The notes below the pieces were generated by a model. That model worked only from the letters and a program-made list of their open reading frames with translations. It ran no database searches and was not told the origin of the DNA. Below are positions 10,601 to 15,616 of a stretch of 15,616 nucleotides of DNA, piece by piece (position 1 is the stretch's first letter; each line of letters starts with the position of its first letter). Origin of the DNA: Cochliopodium minus (taxonomy: Eukaryota; Discosea; Himatismenida; Cochliopodiidae); the NCBI GenBank assembly GCA_024220525.1, contig JAMYWO010000029.1, forward strand, positions 222,711 through 238,326, read 5' to 3'. The translations under genes were made by a program, and so were the position numbers.

Positions 10601-10608
10601 TTATTCAT
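4640..10608 (-). CDS. Roco protein kinase: LRR-Roc-COR-TKL kinase, C-terminus missing at gap
   Basis: A GTPase and kinase in one chain, the family that includes LRRK2 and Dictyostelium Roco4. Sixteen phase-consistent exons: 10608-9112, 9052-8789, 8713-8449, 8397-8325, 8275-8218, 8162-8113, 8053-7685, 7586-7284, 7212-6719, 6549-6477, 6402-6271, 6156-6017, 5878-5719, 5661-5645, 5403-5141, 4871-4640 (about 1463 residues). RI-type LRRs fill residues ~60-500 (LEELNLNGNDLNDESLSYL); shorter plain LRRs run to ~640. Roc has P-loop GDGGVGKTS (from ~674), DYAGQ (726-730) and THAD (783-786). COR spans ~860-1200 and ends in a Cys cluster (VPCTHC, VYC). The kinase has GEGSFAKV (1226-1233), VAVK Lys1246, helix-C Glu1291, HRDLKSPN (1367-1374), DFG (1392-1394) and APE (1415-1417), so it should be active. 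A Ser-rich insert (~1257-1276) sits between Lys1246 and helix C. Exon 14 is 17 nt. The start has an in-frame TAA two codons upstream. The kinase C-lobe end and anything beyond are lost in the gap. Confidence 0.92.
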
Positions 10609-11013
10609 CTCCAGTTATACGAGTTTAAAATCAAATTCGTTTTTTTTTTTTTATTTTTTATTATTTTTCTTAAATTTTAAGAGTGACTTTTTACATCTTA
10701 CTTAATTGGAAGGAAATTTGAAATAAGATGTTATATTGATCAAAAAACGGGAGTTTTGGCAACAATAATCATCAATGTATATGATTCTAAATCTGATTAA
10801 TTAGTGGAAAAATGAAAAATTTTTAATATTTAATATTATTTTGAAAATTGAATGTTCTATGAAACTAAATTGGATTACAAATTTGAATCCCTCGACAAAT
10901 TTTATACATACAACAAATTTTTTGGTGGATTTAAATTAATATTTAATTCACAGAATGAAATAGTAAATTTACAAAGATGTTGAAAAATCATAAAAGATGA
11001 TTCGTCAAAATCA
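10609..11013. promoter_or_regulatory. Intergenic region upstream of the Roco gene, with inverted repeat
   Basis: About 405 bp between the Roco ATG and the stop of the small LRR gene, both on the minus strand, so it should hold the Roco promoter and the LRR gene's 3' region. Perfect 8-bp arms ACATCTTA 10693-10700 and TAAGATGT 10724-10731 are separated by 23 nt, about 85-125 bp upstream of the Roco start. A short AAAAC-GGGA-GTTTT hairpin follows near 10745-10758. No protein frame is convincing. The regulatory role is inferred from position only. Confidence 0.4.
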
Positions 11014-12198
11014 TTAAGTGTAAAAGATTTGAAACTTTCTGAAGAACATGATCTTGGTCTTGCCCGATGAAAGAAGAGCAAACTTCAAAGAAGAAACACC
11101 ATTAAAGTTCCTAAAATCAAGAATAGCAGTGTGATTGCAAGTTTTAGAAGGATTATTAAAGTTTTTAAATTCTCCTTTGATTCTAAATTTTATTATCTTG
11201 GTATCTTCTATTGTTGTGAGACCTTCCAAATCTCCAACTTCCTCATCTTTGGAATTTAGAAGATTTACCACAAAGGGGATTCTATCAATTATGTTAGTTT
11301 CAAAATTAATATAAAAGCAGTCAACCTAGTAAAGAAAAGATTTAAATTAAACTCTCAAAATGAATTAATATTATATTTTTTTTTACTCCTTTTTTTAAAT
11401 TATTATTTGTGTAAAGGATATTGACAGTCATTTTAAGTTTATTAATGATATTGTCAATTTTATCCTCCTTCTCAGAGAGATCAAAATCATTATTTCCCAC
11501 AATGCTTTTTGATTCAATCAAAGACTGATTTCCAAAGATATTTTCTTGAACATCTGAGGAATTATCGATTCTTTTGAAGATTGTTTTTTCAATATTTTTT
11601 TGGTTTTCATTTCTGGATAATTCCGCTCTCTTCAATGCTTTTTTGGGATAATAATGATTGGTGCATATCCTTTTTATATAGATCTTATATCAAATTTTAT
11701 TCGTATTATTTTATTGTCAGCCTATATTGGCGATTAATATTGTGCTATTTATAATTTAAAGTTTTTATATTTTGCTTTTACAACTTCTCTATCTCAAAAA
11801 CAAGATTTTTGTCGAATTCTGCTCCAAATTTTAAATCGATGAGGGTTGTATTGACCTTCAATGCTTCATATAATTCCTTATATCCAAGATAATCGATTTT
11901 ATTCTGTCTGATATTCAGATAGGTCAAACAATCATTCACTTTTAGCATCTCTGAGATGTAACTGAGTCCCTTTGACGTGAATTTATTTTCTTCTAAATTT
12001 ATATGTGTAACAGATTTGTTGGTCTTTAGAAAATCCGCTATCTTTTGGATTGATTCATCTTCAATGTTGCAATTATTCATTATTATTATGCTTTCCCCTT
12101 CATCCACCTTTAAATATTCAATATAAATGGATAATTAAAGTTTCAAATTTACAATTCCCTAATACCTTTTGTTTAAACTTTACAAAATCGTTACCCAT
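11014..12198 (-). CDS. Small RI-type LRR protein with unrecognised C-terminal domain
   Basis: Four exons in phase: 12198-12166 (MGNDFVKFKQK), 12107-11782, 11669-11387 and 11325-11014 including the stop, about 317 residues. Residues ~25-118 carry three RI-type leucine-rich repeats (VTHINLEENKFTSKGLSYI, LTYLNIRQNKIDYLGYKEL, LIDLKFG), a protein-binding fold. The LRR tail EIEKL continues across the second intron into ICTNHYYPKKALKRAEL, which resembles the capping helix after RI-type repeats. Residues ~125-205 are a charged linker. Residues ~215-317 look like a compact beta-rich domain that I do not recognise. Read separately, exon 2 seems to end at TAA and exon 3 has no ATG; joining them with a GTAAAA donor and AAAAAG acceptor solves both. 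Its LRRs are of the same class as those at the Roco N-terminus, the next gene on the same strand. Exact function is unknown. Confidence 0.72.
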
Positions 12199-12601
12199 TT
12201 TATTTTTTTTATTAAAAAAAAGAAAAAAAACATTAAAAAATTTCTAAATGCACTTTAATTCATTGAGAACAATAAAGAATAACTGTTTCGATCTTTTATT
12301 TGGAAATTTTATTTTTAATTCAATTTTATTTAGCCAAAAAATTAATGTTCTTTCAAAAGAAAATGACTACAGAAAGAACCAACATAAATTGTTTTATTTT
12401 TGTTCGGTAGTAATCATAATTGTGATTTTTGAAAAAAAGAGTTCAAAGTAATTTTTTAACTAAATATTTCATTAATTAGTTCAATTTAGGTTTTTATCAA
12501 TAGATTCAAATAATATTAATTAAAATAAATAAAAAAATTGAAATAAGGAATAATAAAAAAGGTAAAATAAACATTATGTTACAAGGAAAAAGGATTATAA
12601 T
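12199..12601. other. Intergenic region between LRR and SIRT1-like genes
   Basis: About 403 bp of AT-rich DNA between two minus-strand genes. It should contain the 3' end of the sirtuin transcript and the LRR gene promoter. A 67-codon plus-strand open frame (12248-12451) has no recognisable family or motif and is not called as a gene. Confidence 0.5.
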
Positions 12602-14006
12602 TTAATCAAAATTATCAATATTTTCAGAGCAATTGCTATTGCTGTTTGAATCATAAGAATCAAGATTAAATAAAGGCATGGAAGAATCAGGCAAAAAATT
12701 GAAAGATTCGATTTTTTCATCTTCAAAGTCACCAGATAATTCATCAATGCAAGTGGGAGGATGATTAATGACGAGGTCCCAACCTAGATTCCTGGATATT
12801 TCTCTTACAATCTCATCAGCCTCACCAAGAAGATTGACATCGAATTCATGGCTAGGAGAGACCATTTCCCTGTTGATCAATATCTGAGGGATGTCTTTGA
12901 ATTTATTGGGAATGGTAGCAACAGGATTAACACGGAGCGAAGAACCCATAATGATCAAGAGATCTGCTCTATTCTCATCTTGTTTAATCTTGTTATAAAA
13001 TTTATTGGGAAGATCTTCGCCAAAGAATACGATATTTGGCTTGAAAAAAGATTTCTTATCATCACAAAGATCACAGAAAGGAATTTCAGAATTCATTATT
13101 TTATCTTTAATTTCAAATGCCTGAACCCTTTTATTACAAGTGATACAAGTGGCATATGAAAAATTCCCATGGCAATGAACAACCCTCTTGATGCCAGCAG
13201 AATCCTCCAAAGTGTCAATGTTCTGTGTATAATTTCTGAGCAATTTTCCCTCATTCTCCAAACGAGCAATAAATTGATGAGCCAAAGAAGGAGTATAATT
13301 TCCTGGATAAATTTCTTTTGCAAATTCGAAGAATGGTTTTGGATTTTGAAATAGATGATTGATATCAAAAAGCAATTGTGGATCAGATAGTCCATACTTT
13401 GATTCAATTTGATCATAAACACCTCCTGCTGAACGGAAATCAGGTATTCCGCAACTCACTGATACACCAGCTCCTGTCAAGATTATGATCCTTTTGGATT
13501 TCTTAATTAATCTTATTGCTTCTTCCATTGAATCATCTAAATCATTCATTCTTATTCTTGTCTTAGGTATGATATCATCACTATGTAAATATTTGATCAC
13601 TTCCCATGGATTTGTGCATTTGGATATTTCATCAATTATATGCCAACCTGTCTCTTCGTTCATATAGTCATTTTGCTAAATTGGGAAGAATAGGAGTTAA
13701 TGTTTACTTTATTTATTTATTGAATATTCTTCTTACAATTCCAAGCTTCTTTAACAAAAGGTATGGACTAATGTTGTTGGATTTGTATTGTTCTATCAAT
13801 ATATTGAAGGCTATATTATAGATGGAACTATTATCTATTCCTTCATAATTCTCTTCAGAATCTTCACATAATTCATTTATGTTTATATAAGACTCGCTTT
13901 CAAATTTAGGCTTTTTTTCATTTTTAGAGAAATTATTTTTTCCTTTTTCATTTTCATTTGAATTGTCGCAATTCTTTCTTTTCTTTGTGGTATGATCTTC
14001 TTGCAT
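12602..14006 (-). CDS. SIRT1: SIRT1-class NAD-dependent protein deacetylase (sirtuin)
   Basis: Removes acetyl groups from lysines, such as those of histones, using NAD+. Two exons, 14006-13737 and 13675-12602, joined in phase by a 61-bp intron (GTAAGA...TTTAG), give about 447 residues. The N-terminal ~85 residues are Lys/Asn/Glu-rich with a basic KKRK patch that could be a nuclear signal (inference). The catalytic core has GAGVSVSCGIPDFRS (158-172), YTQNIDTLE with the NAD-binding QNID (241-244), HCHG with catalytic His259, zinc ligands C267-x2-C270 and C291-x2-C294, VFFGEDLP, GSSLRV (334-339) and INRE. The match is closest to SIRT1-type class I sirtuins: FFEFAKEIYPG and GKLLRNYTQNIDTLE are near-identical to the animal form. 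The C-terminus is an acidic, Ser/Asn-rich tail. All catalytic residues are present. Upstream lies a divergent acid phosphatase gene. Confidence 0.95.
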
Positions 14007-15135
14007 TTTAAAGTCCTTTTTTTATGAAAATGTTGAGTCAGTGTAAAATAATATTTGAGAATTGTTGTTAAAAAATTAAATATATATATTTTTTTTTTAT
14101 TGTTGAGAGGAGTTTTTTTTTAAAATTAAAATATTTTTCAAAATAAAACGTTATTTATAAGATATGAGAAAGGAATACAAGTGCTAATTTCAATTTTAAA
14201 GAAAGGAAAAAGAATGTTTATTTCTTTTTTTTTTGAAAATTTATATGAAAATGAGAAAATTTTAAAGAGAAAAAAAAAATTATTTTTTTTTTGTAAAATA
14301 TTTTTATTTATTTGGTAAATTTATTCTTTTATTTTCAAATATTTTGCAATATTATTAATATAGACTTCAATGATTACCATCTATACTTTTGTTATTGTCA
14401 AATATTTGTAAGTTTTTTTATTATATTTTGAAATACAACAATTATTATATTATTTTTTTTTTCAAATTATATATTATTTTTATTAATTTATAATATTTCT
14501 TTGAGAGAAATTAAAAAACATATACAAGTGTTTTTTTGTCGAGATCAAAACAAAATTAAAGAATTGGAATGAAGAAATAAAATAGATTTCAAAATGAAAA
14601 ATTTAAAATATACTCAAAATTTTTAAATAATTCTCAAGTTTTTCCATTTGAAATAAAATAAAATTTATATTTATCAAATAAAAAAAAAAAATAAAAAAAA
14701 AAGTCTTTCACTGTAAAAATTATACCATCTTTTTTTGAATTACTTTTCTTTCAAAATAGAAAGGGAATAATAAAAAAAAGAAAAGGGAAATATTTTATTT
14801 TTTTAATTGGCTAGGATTATCTGTGCACCATTCATAACCTTATCATGAATGATACAAAGCATTCACCCATGAATAATATATGAGCCTTTAAAAAAAAAAA
14901 TATATATTCTTCAACAATTGATGATTTTTGGAAAAAAATCTTCCAATATACTCAATTTTTCAAAAAAACACAATTTATTTCACATATTTAATATCATTTG
15001 TTCATTATGTACAATTTCATCCTTTTTACCAAAAAATCGTTTTTTTTTGTTATTTTAAAGCAAAAGAATGTCTGAATAAAAGTTAATAATTGAAACGAAA
15101 GATAATATTAATTTATTAACTTGAGAAAAAAAAAA
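14007..15135. promoter_or_regulatory. Divergent intergenic region between SIRT1-like and acid phosphatase genes
   Basis: About 1.13 kb with no gene seen on either strand. It is mostly A/T with homopolymer runs, and likely holds both promoters because the flanking genes point away from each other. The only more complex island is about 14808-14885, with GTGCAC and a set of ATTCAT/ATGAAT inverted repeats, listed separately. Confidence 0.6.
14829..14874. promoter_or_regulatory. Inverted-repeat cluster upstream of the acid phosphatase
   Basis: CATTCAT 14829-14835 pairs perfectly with ATGAATG 14845-14851 across a 9-nt loop. ATTCA 14861-14865 pairs with TGAAT 14870-14874 across CCCA. The first and last arms could also pair. 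The cluster lies about 260-310 bp upstream of the phosphatase ATG in the only compositionally complex part of this intergenic region. A binding site or RNA hairpin is inferred from shape alone. Confidence 0.3.
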
Positions 15136-15616
15136 ATGAAATCTTTCTTTAATGTATTATTGTTGGTGATATGTTTTATTATACATTCAAATAGTAAATT
15201 ATTATTTGCAACTGTAATTACAAGACATGGTGATAGGTATTATCCCCAATTTATTTAACACTTATTTTATGAATAAATTTCGATTGAAATTACAGAACCC
15301 CCAACAAGATTTATCCCAAATATAGATCAACATTTGAAGTTGCTGGCCAACTTACTCCATTAGGAATGAATCAACTCTTTAATTTGGGAAAGAGATTCAG
15401 AAATAGATATATTGATAGATTTCAGTTATTATCAAACACTTTTAACATCTCTCAAGTATATGCAAGATCAACAGGAAGAGATAGAACTTTGGTCAGTGCA
15501 TTTGTAAAAAAGTTAATAATAACTTTTATTGTTTTGAAGAAATCTTTTTAAATAAACTTCAAACAGTCATTCATGTCAGGAATGTATCCAAAAGGAACAG
15601 GTCCAACATTCTATGA
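15136..15616 (+). CDS. Secreted or lysosomal histidine acid phosphatase, 3' end off window
   Basis: Hydrolyses phosphomonoesters at acid pH through a phosphohistidine intermediate. Exons are 15136-15236, 15296-15503 and 15567 to the window edge, about 120 residues visible. The N-terminus (MKSFFNVLLLVICFIIHSNS) is a signal peptide, so the protein enters the secretory route to lysosome or outside. Next comes ATVITRHGDRTP, whose RHGxRxP is the catalytic signature of the histidine phosphatase branch-2 family; the first intron interrupts the second Arg codon of this motif. GQLTPLGMNQLFNLGKRFR and VYARSTGRDRTL follow in family order. Splicing at GTAAAA...AACAG joins LVSAF to SFMSGMYP, matching the family's SAxSFLxGLYP block. 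The later HD catalytic motif is outside the window. Introns are 59 and 63 bp and in phase. The start is the only Met giving a signal peptide. Confidence 0.92.

Noticed and set aside
11014-12107. Three separate small genes
   Set aside because: One lacks an ATG, one lacks both an ATG and a stop in context, and the pieces join in phase through canonical introns into one reading frame.
12248-12451. 67-codon plus-strand gene between LRR and sirtuin genes
   Set aside because: It has AT-driven composition and no motif or partner exon, and it sits in what should be the 3' region of one gene and the promoter of the next.
12848-13667. Plus- and minus-strand frames overlapping the sirtuin
   Set aside because: The sirtuin frame carries all catalytic motifs; the others are shadows.

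Overview
This looks like nuclear DNA from a free-living, probably amoeboid, protist. By eye it is about three quarters or more A+T. The genes are split by many short GT-AG introns, several exons are under 30 nt, and the non-coding DNA is dominated by A/T-only low-complexity tracts. The protein families (a Roco LRR-Roc-COR-kinase, a RhoGEF, RCC1 repeats, RI-type LRRs, a SIRT1-class sirtuin and a secreted histidine acid phosphatase) suit Amoebozoa, Heterolobosea or Anaeramoeba-like lineages. The long Asn/Gln runs typical of Dictyostelium are absent. The species cannot be fixed from this window. There are no bacterial operon features. All gene models below were assembled by hand from reading frame, phase and splice-site agreement.

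Layout. 92-2536 (-): RhoGEF-type DH domain followed directly by a C1 zinc finger, cut by the left edge. 2946-4199 (+): RCC1-repeat protein, divergent from the RhoGEF. 4203-4410: low-complexity block with a single N at 4282, the only ambiguous base. 4640-10608 (-): a 16-exon Roco protein kinase, complete at its N-terminus but stopping inside the kinase C-lobe. The RCC1 and Roco genes converge on the N and both lose their 3' ends there, so the N is probably an undersized assembly gap. 11014-12198 (-): small four-exon LRR protein with an unrecognised C-terminal domain. 12602-14006 (-): two-exon SIRT1-like deacetylase. 14007-15135: AT-rich divergent intergenic region with small hairpins. 15136-15616 (+): start of a secreted histidine acid phosphatase, cut by the right edge.

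Working together. The Roco kinase (a GTPase and kinase in one chain) and the RhoGEF (a Rho/Rac activator with a lipid-type C1 module) are both signalling proteins, and the RCC1 protein has a propeller-type scaffold. They are separate transcription units, and nothing in the sequence shows that they share a pathway. The most unusual points are the DH-C1 order with no PH domain between, the run of 17-26 nt micro-exons, a one-base phase break at RCC1 intron 1, a nested set of perfect stems inside a RhoGEF intron, an 11-base word shared by two RhoGEF introns, and the orphan C-terminal domain of the small LRR protein.
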